Positions 17,984 to 27,107 of a stretch of 64,000 nucleotides of DNA are shown here, piece by piece (position 1 is the first letter of the stretch; each line of letters begins with the position of its first letter). The stretch covers positions 203,277 to 267,276 of the forward strand of contig JNJK01000001.1 of the NCBI GenBank assembly GCA_000701625.1, given 5' to 3'. A program made the position numbers and the translations under genes. Origin of the DNA: Lachnospiraceae bacterium MC2017. GTDB lineage: Bacteria; Bacillota; Clostridia; Lachnospirales; Lachnospiraceae. The notes below the pieces were generated by a model that saw only the letters and a list, made by a program, of their open reading frames with translations, had not been told where the DNA came from and searched no databases.

Positions 17984-18562
17984 TCAGACGTTGTATAAAA
18001 CCTCGGGTTCACCATGAATCTCCCGCCTTTTTTCAGAATCAAAAAGAACAAGATCACGTATCAGAGGATCGCGTACCAGATGCTTCCACGCCGTTCCTGT
18101 CGCTTGAACAAAATCAGGACTGAGCTCCGCTTCTCCATCGATCAGAGGACAGCTATATGGAAGTTCATAGTCACACCTCACAAGAACCAACTCTCCATTC
18201 TCTGTAAAATGCGGCTCTAACGGGAATGTCCTGCACTGGATCGGTCGCTTTTCCCTGGGGCACCTTGGTGCATCCTTGCATTTAACGAAATATACTTTTC
18301 CGTCCCATGACGGTGGAAAATCATATTCTCTTGTATCATGTTCAGACCATCTGAGCCAGTCATCATTCCTGTCATGAACTTCTTCTTCACCAGGCAAGAG
18401 ATATATCCCCAAATCATCAGGTTCTCCGCTTTCATCACTGTCCGACACTCCGCAGCACGCCGCTCCACACAACGAACCGCAATCATACGGCACAGGAGAA
18501 ACCTTATCCAATAGGCGATATATCGCCTCATATGTACGTTTTTTTATCGTAGATTTAATCAT
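17984..18562 (-). CDS. YkgJ-family cysteine cluster protein
   Basis: 192 residues. CGSLCGAACCG (C28, C32, C36, C37), followed by further cysteines in VKCKDAPRCPREKRPIQCRTFPLEP, is the YkgJ/UPF0153 zinc- or iron-binding pattern; the RPIQCRTFPLEP stretch is its most typical element. Start ATG 18562, with AGGA just upstream. The 29-residue extension to 18649 is a translation of the repeat copy L2 and is not credible. Function unknown; the cluster suggests a metal or Fe-S site. Confidence 0.78.
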   Translation of the reverse strand: MIKSTIKKRTYEAIYRLLDKVSPVPYDCGSLCGAACCGVSDSDESGEPDDLGIYLLPGEEEVHDRNDDWLRWSEHDTREYDFPPSWDGKVYFVKCKDAPRCPREKRPIQCRTFPLEPHFTENGELVLVRCDYELPYSCPLIDGEAELSPDFVQATGTAWKHLVRDPLIRDLVLFDSEKRREIHGEPEVLYNV

Positions 18563-18577
18563 ATTCCTAATATATAC

Positions 18578-18737
18578 ATGATGACACGAATTGCTTCGCT
18601 GCTCATGCAGCTCCCGCAATTCTAAAACACTCGCATTCCGCGTAGTCACGCTACATGCTCGTGTTTAGTGGGTACCAAATAAAAAAAAACTTATTGTGCA
18701 AGCACAATCGCTTTTTTACTTGGTACCCTGTCATCAT
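18578..18737. repeat. Full copy (L2) of the structured dispersed repeat
   Basis: 160 bp. Closing stem ATGATGACA 18578-18586 with TGTCATCAT 18729-18737. Hairpin 1: GAATTGC 18588-18594 with GCAATTC 18616-18622, inner GCTGC 18598-18602 with GCAGC 18607-18611. Hairpin 2: AAAACAC-type stem ending GTGTTT at 18666, identical in sequence to copy L1 for most of its length. Hairpin 3: GGGTACCAA 18670-18678 with TTGGTACCC 18720-18728, apical ATTGTGC 18693-18699 with GCACAAT 18702-18708. Compared with L1, stem changes are compensated. It sits between the iron alcohol dehydrogenase and the YkgJ-like gene, 16 bp from the latter's start. Confidence 0.88.
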
Positions 18738-18793
18738 ATAATCGTCAAATAAACAAATTTAATCAAGATACTTGCTGCATTTTTTCAATAATT

Positions 18794-19882
18794 TTAAAGT
18801 CGCGCTATGCGTTTCAGCATTTCCACATCTATTTTGTACGAAGCAGTTGCAAGGCGCTTTTCATCATTCACAAGAGAATCATATGCTTTCTGTCTGGTTT
18901 CTGCGGGTATCTCACCAGTTTTGCATACTTCCTCAAAGAAAAGCTCAAAATCACTGGCCGAAGCGAATCCCGCACGTTTTAAGAATTTATGTGTCAGTAC
19001 ATCATCTTCCTTTTCTGCCTCTTTAAGGTAGCTGCCGAGATAATAGCCCACTGCCGCACCGTGCGGCATCCCCAGTTCACAGGTTAATGTATAGCTAAGT
19101 CCGTGCGGTACCGAAGTCCCAGTCTGAGCGATCGCCATACCGGCAAGTGCAGATGCATGCATGAGATCTTCCGCAGCGTAATTATTGAGGACTTTATAAC
19201 CCGCAACTACGTCCTTTATCCGTTTCCAGTACTTTAGTCCCTCTGAAACAATCATGAGGCTGTATTCATTTCTTGCGGAGTTTAAGCCGCTCTCAAGTAA
19301 ATGTCCCAATGCATCGACTGCCGTATTTCGTATAACTGACAACGGTGCGTTCATGATATATTTTCCATCGATAAGCGCAATATCAGCAAAGATTTTGTGT
19401 GGAATGGAGCCTTTTTTTGTACCATTATTTCTAGTAAGTACAGAAACTCCTGTAACTTCCGATCCGGTTCCGCAGGTCGTAGGAACTTCAGCGACCGGCA
19501 CCGCCGTCGGATCAAGCGATGCATCATACAGATCCCCTGCCCCCTTATTCTTATGCTTTATCAAAAAAGCTGCTGCTTTTGCGGCATCCATTGGAGAACC
19601 TCCCCCGATACCTATAACAAAATCTGCTTTTTCACGTCTTCCCTGCACCGCAGCCCGCTCCACGGTTTCTACAGACGGATTTTCTTCTACCTCTGAAAAT
19701 ATCGTGTAGCCGACACCCTGATCATCCAGAGCTTTTCTCACATCATCCAGAGAACCGTTTACCTTGGCAGAACTGCGTCCTGTCATGATCAGAGCCTTTG
19801 TCCCAAGTGCTGCCAGCTCCCTTCTGTGATTCCAGACAGCTTCGTTTTCCTCATATACAACCGTAGGCATATAAAATTTCAT
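18794..19882 (-). CDS. Iron-containing alcohol dehydrogenase
   Basis: 362 residues, class III (Fe-dependent) ADH. NAD(P)-binding GGGSPMDAAKA at residues 93-103; the metal ligands D190, H194 (VDALGHLLES), H260 (SVPHGLSYTL) and H274 (GMPHGAAVG) are all present. TTCGTGSEVTGVSV is also typical. It oxidises alcohols or reduces aldehydes in the cytosol; the substrate is unknown, although butanol dehydrogenase-like or glycerol-type activity is possible. Repeat copy L2 lies directly downstream. Confidence 0.9.
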   Translation of the reverse strand: MKFYMPTVVYEENEAVWNHRRELAALGTKALIMTGRSSAKVNGSLDDVRKALDDQGVGYTIFSEVEENPSVETVERAAVQGRREKADFVIGIGGGSPMDAAKAAAFLIKHKNKGAGDLYDASLDPTAVPVAEVPTTCGTGSEVTGVSVLTRNNGTKKGSIPHKIFADIALIDGKYIMNAPLSVIRNTAVDALGHLLESGLNSARNEYSLMIVSEGLKYWKRIKDVVAGYKVLNNYAAEDLMHASALAGMAIAQTGTSVPHGLSYTLTCELGMPHGAAVGYYLGSYLKEAEKEDDVLTHKFLKRAGFASASDFELFFEEVCKTGEIPAETRQKAYDSLVNDEKRLATASYKIDVEMLKRIARL

Positions 19883-19916
19883 TATGAGACCCTCTTTTCT
19901 CGTATGACTATCAGCG

Positions 19917-21248
19917 CTATCGCACCAATTTATAGCGTCCCTGCCCGATATCTTTTATACAGCTCTCAAAAAATACCTTCATGGCTTTGATAAGCGCTGT
20001 GGTATCATGCACGCCGGCAGTCTCCACACAGGAATGCATGGCAAGCTGTGGAAGGCCTATATCAACTGTATTCAGTGACACATGCGCATTAGAAATATTT
20101 CCAAGCGTCGACCCGCCATTCATATCCGATCGATTCGTAAAGTGCTGCACAGGAGCCCCTGCCTTTCTGCAGATTTCTTCAAAAAGAGCTCCCGAAACTG
20201 CGTCAGTCGTATATTTCTGACCCGCATGATACTTTACGACAATACCCTTATTGATCTTTGGACGGTTTACCGGATCTGCTTTTTCCGCATATGCAGGATG
20301 AACTGCATGTGCATTATCTGCAGATACCATAAAGCTCGATGCAGTAAGAGTCTTCTGTTCCTCCGGGGTAAATCCCGCTGCCATTCCTATCCTCTCCAGC
20401 ACATCTGAAAGAAACGTCGAATCAGCACCCTGCTTTGTTCCACTTCCAACTTCCTCATTATCAAAAACTGCCAGAACCGGAATAACACTTTCATTCCCTT
20501 CCGCAGCGATAAAGCCCTCCATGGTTCCATATACGCACTGCAGATCATCTATATGTCCTGCGGACACATATTCACCGGATGCTCCCCAGACCGAACCTCT
20601 TCCTCTCACATATAGAAAGAGATCATGAGAAAGAATATCCTCTACACTTACACCTGCCGCCTCTGCTAACATATCCATAAATTTTCCATCGGCAGTTTCA
20701 TCACCCAAAACAGGAAGTAATTCTTTCTGCGCATTGAGCTCATGACCTTCATTGGCCTTTCGGTCCATGTGTATTGCAAGACTCGGTATCATCATGAGAT
20801 CTCTGTCTATATTTACAAGTCTGGTCGCAATAACACCGTCTTTTTCTCTTACTATCACTCTGCCTGCTGCAGAAAGAGGTCTGTCAAACCAGGGATGCAT
20901 GAGCATACCACCATACTTTTCAACATTTAGTCTGGTATAGGCGCCTTCACTTGTGATCTCCGGATTTTCTTTTATCTTAAACGAAGGTGAATCACTGTGG
21001 GATGCAGCTATCATAAATCCTGTCGCTCGTTTTTTCGGCATGCGAAAAGCAATGACAGATGATTCATTTCTTGCTGTAAAATATCCTTTCCCCTGCTTAA
21101 GCTCCCATTTTTGCCCTTCAAACAGTTCCGTATATCCCTCAGTCAGAAGTCTCTCACGTATGTTTGCTACCACATGAAAACAGGTAGGACTTTTTTCTAA
21201 AAAATCAAGCAGTTCTTCAGTTACTTTCATATCATTATTCTCAATCAT
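19917..21248 (-). CDS. M18-family aminopeptidase
   Basis: 443 residues, cytosolic zinc peptidase of the aspartyl aminopeptidase family. Metal-ligand and active-site motifs are visible: ASHSDSPSFKIKENPE, HIDDLQC, FDNEEVGSGTKQGAD and SADNAHAVHPAY, and the late HSCVETAGVHDT. The start is set at ATG 21248 because GGAG lies 8 nt upstream; a further ATG at 21284 has no good site. It removes N-terminal acidic or neutral residues from peptides. It lies 28 bp behind the membrane hydrolase gene, so the two may be co-transcribed. Confidence 0.93.
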   Translation of the reverse strand: MIENNDMKVTEELLDFLEKSPTCFHVVANIRERLLTEGYTELFEGQKWELKQGKGYFTARNESSVIAFRMPKKRATGFMIAASHSDSPSFKIKENPEITSEGAYTRLNVEKYGGMLMHPWFDRPLSAAGRVIVREKDGVIATRLVNIDRDLMMIPSLAIHMDRKANEGHELNAQKELLPVLGDETADGKFMDMLAEAAGVSVEDILSHDLFLYVRGRGSVWGASGEYVSAGHIDDLQCVYGTMEGFIAAEGNESVIPVLAVFDNEEVGSGTKQGADSTFLSDVLERIGMAAGFTPEEQKTLTASSFMVSADNAHAVHPAYAEKADPVNRPKINKGIVVKYHAGQKYTTDAVSGALFEEICRKAGAPVQHFTNRSDMNGGSTLGNISNAHVSLNTVDIGLPQLAMHSCVETAGVHDTTALIKAMKVFFESCIKDIGQGRYKLVR

Positions 21249-21276
21249 TTCAATATCTCCATCAAATGTCCCGTCA

Positions 21277-21885
21277 TTACACATATCTCAGCAGTGTTGT
21301 AAGAACCTGACGTATAGTTGGTCTCATTCCAAGATAACACAATACCCTAAATACAATCCACAATCCAAGGATACTCGATGTCAAAAATTCAAAATAACCT
21401 TTTGTCTTGAACACTATCGGAGGATGTATTCTTTTTAATGACAGAGGCAATAAAGGAATCCCTCCTGTCAGATAGTCCAGTATCAGATGTGTCACTATCC
21501 CCGTAAAAAATGCATAAAAATAAATGGTGCCATCTCCTCTAAACCACGGTATGCACCACATTCCAACTCCGAAGACAGCCCAAAACCACGGTGAATGTGA
21601 GATTCCCCGATGTGCCAGTCCTCTTGATACATTTTTCATAGACGGCGCAAAGAAGGCTATTATCCTGATCAACACTCGTAAGATATATAACGGCAGCCAT
21701 AGTAAAAACAGTCTCCTGCCTATGGTACTATTAGGCTGATCCGCATCCGGCATAAGGCTCCCCATTACAGACACGCCTATTACACCTGCAAAGGCAAACG
21801 GTCTTTGCACAGGAATGATATTTAATTCACTTGCCAATGCTATCCCTGCGGCTATTCCTGCCAACCGGTGCGTCTGTCCGAGCAT
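21277..21885 (-). CDS. Membrane-bound metal-dependent hydrolase (YdjM-like)
   Basis: 202 residues from ATG 21885, which has GGAAGGAGGGC upstream. MLGQTHRLAGIAAGIALASE opens with the conserved His, and SLMPDADQPNSTIGRR, HRGISHSPWF and THLILDYLTGGIPLLPL complete the His/Asp pattern of the YdjM/DUF457 family. About five membrane segments. The metal-site pattern predicts phospholipase-like hydrolysis, but the natural substrate is unknown. Confidence 0.85.
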   Translation of the reverse strand: MLGQTHRLAGIAAGIALASELNIIPVQRPFAFAGVIGVSVMGSLMPDADQPNSTIGRRLFLLWLPLYILRVLIRIIAFFAPSMKNVSRGLAHRGISHSPWFWAVFGVGMWCIPWFRGDGTIYFYAFFTGIVTHLILDYLTGGIPLLPLSLKRIHPPIVFKTKGYFEFLTSSILGLWIVFRVLCYLGMRPTIRQVLTTLLRYV

Positions 21886-22105
21886 CTGCCCTCCTTCCAA
21901 ATCACGCTTCATGTATTCTATGTACAATTTACTGAACACAGCTAATATAGCATACTTCAAAGAATTAATCAAACACTCGTTCGCAAATTATGCATGTTTT
22001 TTTACTCACGTCAAAAATCTAATGCATTTTTTTACTGCTACGGTTATAATAATATTTCTGTTCGTTCAAACTACAAAAAATAAATGATAAAAAGAAAGTG
22101 ACAAC

Positions 22106-23110
22106 ATGAATATAAAGAACAAGACCTTAAAAAAATGCAGAAATGCAGCTATTATTCTCCTGCTGATGTTTATCTTCCTAAGTCTGGCTGCCGGCGACTA
22201 CATGATCAAATATGCCATCAAACGCGGAAGCATTGCATCCAGCAATATTCAGGACTCCCTTTCCGTTTCCGACGATGCCGAACAGCAGGCATTTGAAAAA
22301 AGAGTCAATAACACAAGGACAAGGCTATATGCCGAGGCTCAGGAGTGGTCTGACTCAACTCCCGGAGAAACGCTTTCAATTACGTCCTTTGACGGTCTGA
22401 AACTTAATGCTCTGCTCCATAAACAGGCAAATGCTTCCCACCTCTGGATGATCGGCGTACATGGTTTTCACGGAGACATGTCCAGCATGTTTCCATTTGC
22501 AAAAAAATACTACGAAAAGGGATATAACGTCCTGACACCCGACCTGCGTGCCAGCGGCACCAGCGAAGGAACCTACATTGGAATGGGCGTTCCTGACAAA
22601 AGAGATATCATCCAGTGGACGAATGAGATAATTAAAATGGATCCTGACGCAAAGATCGTTCTCCACGGTATCTCCATGGGAGCATCAACTATCATGCTTG
22701 CTTCCGGAGAAGAAGATCTGCCGGACAATGTAAAAGTGATCGTAGAAGACTGTGGATATTCATCCATTTGGAAGGAATACACTGATAAACTCCATCAGGT
22801 ATTTAATCTTCCGCCCTTCCCTGTTCTCTACACAGCAAATTTCATGTGCAAGATCCATGCCGGTTACTTTGTCACGGACGGTTCATGTATAGAGGCATTA
22901 AAGAAAAACAAGACTCCCATGTTCTTTGTGCACGGAGATGCAGATGATTACAATCCTTTTTATATGCTGGATGAGGTATATGAGGCCGATGCCTGTGATA
23001 AAAAAGAAAAGCTCGTAATAAACCGCGCACGCCACACAGACAGCAGCTTTGCAGAACCGGAGCTTTATTGGAATTCTATCTGGAATTTTATTGACAGGAA
23101 TATGATGTAA
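22106..23110 (+). CDS. Membrane-anchored alpha/beta hydrolase
   Basis: 334 residues. An N-terminal membrane segment (about 12-30, NAAIILLLMFIFLSLAAG) leads to an alpha/beta hydrolase domain: oxyanion region GVHGFHGDM, nucleophile S190 in HGISMGAS, acid in HGDADDYNP and catalytic His in ARHTDS. Similar to the YqkD-like serine hydrolases. The active domain is probably on the outer face. Substrate unknown. The ribosome binding site is weak. It is the only gene on this strand in the first 25 kb and converges with the chemoreceptor. Confidence 0.85.
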   Translation: MNIKNKTLKKCRNAAIILLLMFIFLSLAAGDYMIKYAIKRGSIASSNIQDSLSVSDDAEQQAFEKRVNNTRTRLYAEAQEWSDSTPGETLSITSFDGLKLNALLHKQANASHLWMIGVHGFHGDMSSMFPFAKKYYEKGYNVLTPDLRASGTSEGTYIGMGVPDKRDIIQWTNEIIKMDPDAKIVLHGISMGASTIMLASGEEDLPDNVKVIVEDCGYSSIWKEYTDKLHQVFNLPPFPVLYTANFMCKIHAGYFVTDGSCIEALKKNKTPMFFVHGDADDYNPFYMLDEVYEADACDKKEKLVINRARHTDSSFAEPELYWNSIWNFIDRNMM

Positions 23111-23114
23111 ATGT

Positions 23115-23187
23115 AGAGCCCCGGAACTGGGGGTTCCAGGGCTCTCAAAAATACCGGGAGGGTTCTCAGGCTGGCGACCTGACCGGT
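23115..23187. other. Two hairpins between convergent genes
   Basis: AGAGCCC 23115-23121 pairs with GGGCTCT, with an inner GGAAC/GTTCC stem; then ACCGG 23153-23157 pairs with CCGGT 23183-23187, with an inner CAGG/CCTG. Neither has a strong T run, so they are possible weak terminators of the hydrolase or chemoreceptor gene. Confidence 0.4.
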
Positions 23188-23216
23188 GTCTTAATTACTA
23201 TCTCTGACATCCGATC

Positions 23217-24182
23217 TCAACCATTCTTTCTTATGTCATCAACAAACGGATCGAACTGTTCCAAAAGATTATTAAGGTCTTCAAAGATAAAGCCCTTTCG
23301 TGTGATCTTGGAACCCATTTCATGGATATCTTTCTCCACCGCATCATAATACTTACCTGAGGCTTCCACAGTATCTGTGATATCCGCTATTGTTTTTGCA
23401 CATTCATCAAATACCGTATTCATCTTTTTGTTGCCATCCTCAATCTCATTGGCAACAGTCTTTATGCTGTCAACAACTTCCTCAGTCTCGTTAACATGCT
23501 GTACTGACTCCTGCATGGCGCTTCTCGTCGATTCAATGGAATCCATAAGCTTACTATTATTATTATTCAAAACACCCATGCTGTCGCCAATAGAGCTTAC
23601 CAATGCCTTGATATCGCTGGAAAGCTTATTAACCTGATCTGCAACTACCGCAAAACCACGTCCGCTCTCACCTGCTCTGGCAGCCTCAATAGATGCATTA
23701 AGAGCCAGGAGGTTTGTCTGGTTTGCGATACCATTTATCGCATTAACCTTTTCCTGTATCTCATCAAAGCTCTTCTGGAATTCTTCAAAAACTTCCTGAA
23801 CTGCAGTGATCGTAACCTCTACAGAATCCGAACTTTCACGAACCTTACTCATATTTTCATGTGTTTCGTCTGCTGTACCGATCATCTTGGTAATGATCGC
23901 ATCAAAGCCTGCAGTAACCTCTCTGGCTTCCGAAAACTGATCTTTGAACGCTTCGATCGATGCAGAAATATCCTCAGATTTCTGCTGTACCACATCAAAA
24001 GAAGATCGGATCGAATTAAGCTCATCACTCGTAGCCAGTTCTTCTATCTGAAGCGCTTCTTTTCTCCGCGATATATATTCGCCCATTGTCTGAATGATAT
24101 GCAATTCATCATTCCTGCTGAGTCCTTCAGGCGCCTTTACCTCAACGGGCTCTTCTTCAACAGCCTTCTTAAATCCAAACAT
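23217..24182 (-). CDS. Soluble methyl-accepting chemotaxis protein
   Basis: 321 residues without any membrane segment. The C-terminal half is an MCP signalling coiled coil; its hairpin tip reads [20 protein letters not shown] at about 149-168, then [20 protein letters not shown]. The tip contacts CheA and CheW. The N-terminal part (residues 20-100) has no known ligand-binding fold. It starts 12 bp behind the FIST gene, so the FIST protein is the likely sensory partner. Confidence 0.9.
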   Translation of the reverse strand: MFGFKKAVEEEPVEVKAPEGLSRNDELHIIQTMGEYISRRKEALQIEELATSDELNSIRSSFDVVQQKSEDISASIEAFKDQFSEAREVTAGFDAIITKMIGTADETHENMSKVRESSDSVEVTITAVQEVFEEFQKSFDEIQEKVNAINGIANQTNLLALNASIEAARAGESGRGFAVVADQVNKLSSDIKALVSSIGDSMGVLNNNNSKLMDSIESTRSAMQESVQHVNETEEVVDSIKTVANEIEDGNKKMNTVFDECAKTIADITDTVEASGKYYDAVEKDIHEMGSKITRKGFIFEDLNNLLEQFDPFVDDIRKNG

Positions 24183-24194
24183 CTGAGATCCCCC

Positions 24195-25286
24195 TTATTC
24201 AAATACAGCACAGACCATTGTCTGATTTACATGCTGATTACTGTACTGCTCGCCCCCCGCAACATATCCCACATGAGTTCCGAGTGTAGCCATATTTTGG
24301 AGAAGTGTTCCAAAATAGTTCTCCTGTGTGAAAAGTATGTAGCGATAGATGCAGTTAAAAGAGAACATCAGATCTATCTTTCTTGATTCTCCCTGAATCT
24401 TTTCCCTTGTCTGACGATTAATGTCATCATAGTCAAGGAGCTGCAGAACATAAATCGTATCGTTCTCATTTAATTTCTTATAGTTCAACAGCGTTCCATT
24501 CGGTTCCAATGTATGTGCAGAAGCTACAAAGAGCTTATCTCCTACACTACGGCCCATAGGATTCTTAAGCACATTTCCAACAACTTCATTTCTGGAAATG
24601 CCTAATGTCTCTGCGTAAACATCAGCTGCAGGTCTGTGGTCCAGCTCGACCAGTGCTTTCTTTGCCCTGTTAACTCTCGTTGCGATATGCGGTACATCAT
24701 TATACTTACCGTAGATATTTTCCGAATAAACACGGGCCTTTCCGGAAGTATTTTTAATTACCATATATACACAGCTGTTCTCGTACAATTCACCGTTTAT
24801 CGATACATAAGAAGGTTTTCCGTTCGGTGCACCGAAAGCAGTTCCTCCGCAGAGCCCGACATCATGTCTTTCCAGAGCCATTCTCATAGTGGTGACGAGA
24901 CGTTCCTCTTCATTTGTGCAAAACTCGATAACAACTGTATCTTCCTTACCGGGTCCCACATCCTTGATACTTCTTTCAAGAATCCCGAGATCTTCAACCG
25001 GACATCTGTCAAGTCTTGATATACGTCCCGCAGAGATCTTTGCCTCAGACTCTATTGCTGTAATGACAGTCATCTTATCTGACCAGTCTTTATTACAGTA
25101 TGATGTTCCGCTTGTTCCTATCACTTCAGCATCCGGATACTTCTGCTGAAGGATTTCAGTAACTTGCGGCAGTAAATTATAATCTGTCATGAATATAATG
25201 CCCTGCGGTTTCTGCACCTGTCTGGTTGCCTCATCAACAGCAGACTGGGCATTTCCCGCCATGCTAAATCCTACCTTACTCTTCAT
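24195..25286 (-). CDS. FIST-domain sensor protein
   Basis: 363 residues from ATG 25286, with GAAAGGGG upstream. The N-terminal FIST_N domain (about 25-200: QGIIFMTDYNLLPQVTEILQ, VIGTSGTSYC, VGLCGGTAFGAPNG) and the FIST_C domain (about 220-350: DVYAETLGISRNEVVGN, with FSFNCIYRYILF and GTHVGYVAGGEQYSNQH near the end) are both recognisable. FIST domains are proposed small-molecule, possibly amino acid, sensors tied to two-component or chemotaxis proteins. Here the tie is to a soluble chemoreceptor in the same operon. No enzyme domain is fused to it. Confidence 0.85.
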   Translation of the reverse strand: MKSKVGFSMAGNAQSAVDEATRQVQKPQGIIFMTDYNLLPQVTEILQQKYPDAEVIGTSGTSYCNKDWSDKMTVITAIESEAKISAGRISRLDRCPVEDLGILERSIKDVGPGKEDTVVIEFCTNEEERLVTTMRMALERHDVGLCGGTAFGAPNGKPSYVSINGELYENSCVYMVIKNTSGKARVYSENIYGKYNDVPHIATRVNRAKKALVELDHRPAADVYAETLGISRNEVVGNVLKNPMGRSVGDKLFVASAHTLEPNGTLLNYKKLNENDTIYVLQLLDYDDINRQTREKIQGESRKIDLMFSFNCIYRYILFTQENYFGTLLQNMATLGTHVGYVAGGEQYSNQHVNQTMVCAVFE

Positions 25287-25616
25287 CCTTTTCCCCTTTC
25301 CCAGATGCCGCTCCGGCAAAATTCTTATATACAACACATTCCTCGTAAATAATCTGCGAACAGTGATTTCTACAACCCTCAATCACCCATATAATCACAG
25401 TTATTCTTCGTCGTCATGTTTTTTTTCGACAATATCAACGTATTTCTTTAGTATTTATCACGGATCATAAAAATTATTTCTAAATTTTGTACAATTAGTC
25501 CCGATAATAAAGTAAAAAAATTCGGACAATATTCAAAAGCAGTGTTATAATGTACTTTCTGATTCAGTCGAAAACTTAATTCTCCGTTTATCGGAGTTTC
25601 ATAAAGGAGGTCAAAT
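25287..25616. other. Divergent promoter region between FIST gene and unknown gene (330 bp)
   Basis: AT-rich, no gene. It holds the promoter at 25523-25551 for the plus-strand gene and a small hairpin CTCCG-TTTAT-CGGAG in its leader. The FIST-side promoter is not clear. Confidence 0.55.
25523..25551 (+). promoter_or_regulatory. Sigma-70-type promoter
   Basis: -35 CGGACA (25523-25528), exactly 17 nt spacer, -10 TATAAT (25546-25551), about 65 bp upstream of the next start codon. Confidence 0.6.
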
Positions 25617-26207
25617 ATGGCAGCAGCCAGCCCGCTTACAGATGAGTTAAAAGCTCTTATCGAAAACTATGAGACACTCACACATACAAGTAAAGAAACC
25701 GATTATGACTTTTTGAAAAAAGGTCAGTCCTGTATTGAGATCCGTAATCCACTCGGAGGAGAAAACCTCTATCTGGAACTGGAAAACGGATGGACACTCG
25801 ACTTCAATGACTGGAATGCTCACTACGATCCGACAGACGAGGGGTATAATGATCTTCTCAAAGATCTCCGTTCATTCCTCGACGGAAATATGTATGTAGT
25901 CACAGTATGGTCCGGTGAGGAATGGATCTGCTCATTCTCCGTAAACCAGCCTCGCATAAACGAAGAAGTAGCCAGAAAAGAAGCCCGCGAATTTCTTCAT
26001 ACCGCAGGACTTGATGAATTTGTAAAGTATATCCGTAAAAATGGTGCAAAGCTCCTGTGTTCTTCATGGACAAGCAAAGGAAACCGTGAGATCCGCATCC
26101 GTGGATCAAAGGCTGTTCAGGCATCCAGAGCCGCAAAAAACAAAAACAAGGGCAGTAAGGGCGGAAATCGCCCCACAGGAGGAAAGCCTACCGGTAAAAA
26201 ACGGTAA
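25617..26207 (+). CDS. Conserved-looking protein of unknown function with basic tail
   Basis: 196 residues, not recognised. Strong ribosome binding site AAAGGAGG, 6 nt before the ATG. Residues 1-140 are acidic to neutral and look folded (LENGWTLDFNDWNAHYDPTD, then MYVVTVWSGEEWICSFSVNQ). The tail, from about residue 160, is Lys/Gly/Arg-rich and disordered (SRAAKNKNKGSKGGNRPTGG), suggesting nucleic acid or membrane-phosphate contact. No signal peptide or membrane segment. It has its own promoter and is followed 24 bp later by the acyltransferase. Confidence 0.7.
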   Translation: MAAASPLTDELKALIENYETLTHTSKETDYDFLKKGQSCIEIRNPLGGENLYLELENGWTLDFNDWNAHYDPTDEGYNDLLKDLRSFLDGNMYVVTVWSGEEWICSFSVNQPRINEEVARKEAREFLHTAGLDEFVKYIRKNGAKLLCSSWTSKGNREIRIRGSKAVQASRAAKNKNKGSKGGNRPTGGKPTGKKR

Positions 26208-26231
26208 TCCGAAAGACCGGGGAGAATCATT

Positions 26232-27107
26232 ATGAAAACAAAAACAAGGGACTTCAGGATGGACAATATCAAGGCCATCCTGATCCTTTTAGTCGTGATC
26301 GGTCATCTGATGGAACTTCATCTAAAGACCGGCACAATAAAAACCGCATATAAGATCATCTACTCTTTCCATATGCCGCTATTTATCTTTATTTCAGGCT
26401 ATTTTGCGAGATTCAGGATGAAAAAGCTGATTGAAGGACTCCTGGTTCCGTATTTTGTTTTTCAGACCATTTATATCTGTTTTTTGAATTACATCCTGAA
26501 CGAACCAACAAAACTCCAGTATAGTAAACCTTACTGGATCCTGTGGTATCTGATGGCGATGTTTATCTGGTGTCTTACAGTTCCGCTTATAGAAAACGGA
26601 GGCCATCTGCGTCATCTCCTGTTTATCGTCCTGTCGGTCGCAGGAGCTATCGGGATCGGCTATATTCGAAAGATCGGCATGAATTTCACCCTGTCACGGG
26701 TATTTGTTTATTATCCGTTCTTCATTCTCGGTCACTATGTTTCAGCTATCATGAAAAATGAAGAAGATAAACAGAACCTCATCGACTTTTACCATCGTCA
26801 TTTTTATGAAATACTGATTGCTTCCGGAGCAGCCTTCGGTGCGGTGATAGGATACATCATAAGATTTATGAAGAAATACTCCTACGTATGGTTCTACGAA
26901 TCCGCTCCTTACGCTGTATCTCATGAAACACCGTTTGCCAGACTACTGCACCTCATCATCGCATCTGTCTGCATCATCTACATATTTCTGCTGGTTCCTA
27001 ATATCAGATTCAATTTTTTTACCAGACTCGGAAGTAAAACAAAACCTATATATTTATGTCACGGATTTATAATCCTTGCATTAAAGAGTTCTGCAGGTCT
27101 CATTTGA
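26232..27107 (+). CDS. Membrane acyltransferase, shortened C-terminus
   Basis: 291 residues of the acyltransferase-3 type, with about 8-9 membrane segments. The opening DNIKAILILLVVIGHLMELH carries the conserved His of the family; SFHMPLFIFISGYFA follows. Usual length is about 330-380, and the last helices appear incomplete (it ends in IILALKSSAGLI). The stop codon sits inside the terminator hairpin, so the gene may have lost its end to a rearrangement. It would transfer acyl groups to surface glycans; substrate unknown. Confidence 0.75.
   Translation: MKTKTRDFRMDNIKAILILLVVIGHLMELHLKTGTIKTAYKIIYSFHMPLFIFISGYFARFRMKKLIEGLLVPYFVFQTIYICFLNYILNEPTKLQYSKPYWILWYLMAMFIWCLTVPLIENGGHLRHLLFIVLSVAGAIGIGYIRKIGMNFTLSRVFVYYPFFILGHYVSAIMKNEEDKQNLIDFYHRHFYEILIASGAAFGAVIGYIIRFMKKYSYVWFYESAPYAVSHETPFARLLHLIIASVCIIYIFLLVPNIRFNFFTRLGSKTKPIYLCHGFIILALKSSAGLI

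Noticed and set aside
18578-18737. tRNA or tmRNA (cloverleaf shape)
   Set aside because: Much longer than a tRNA, no T-loop GTTCGA or CCA-type acceptor, and present as a dispersed family.
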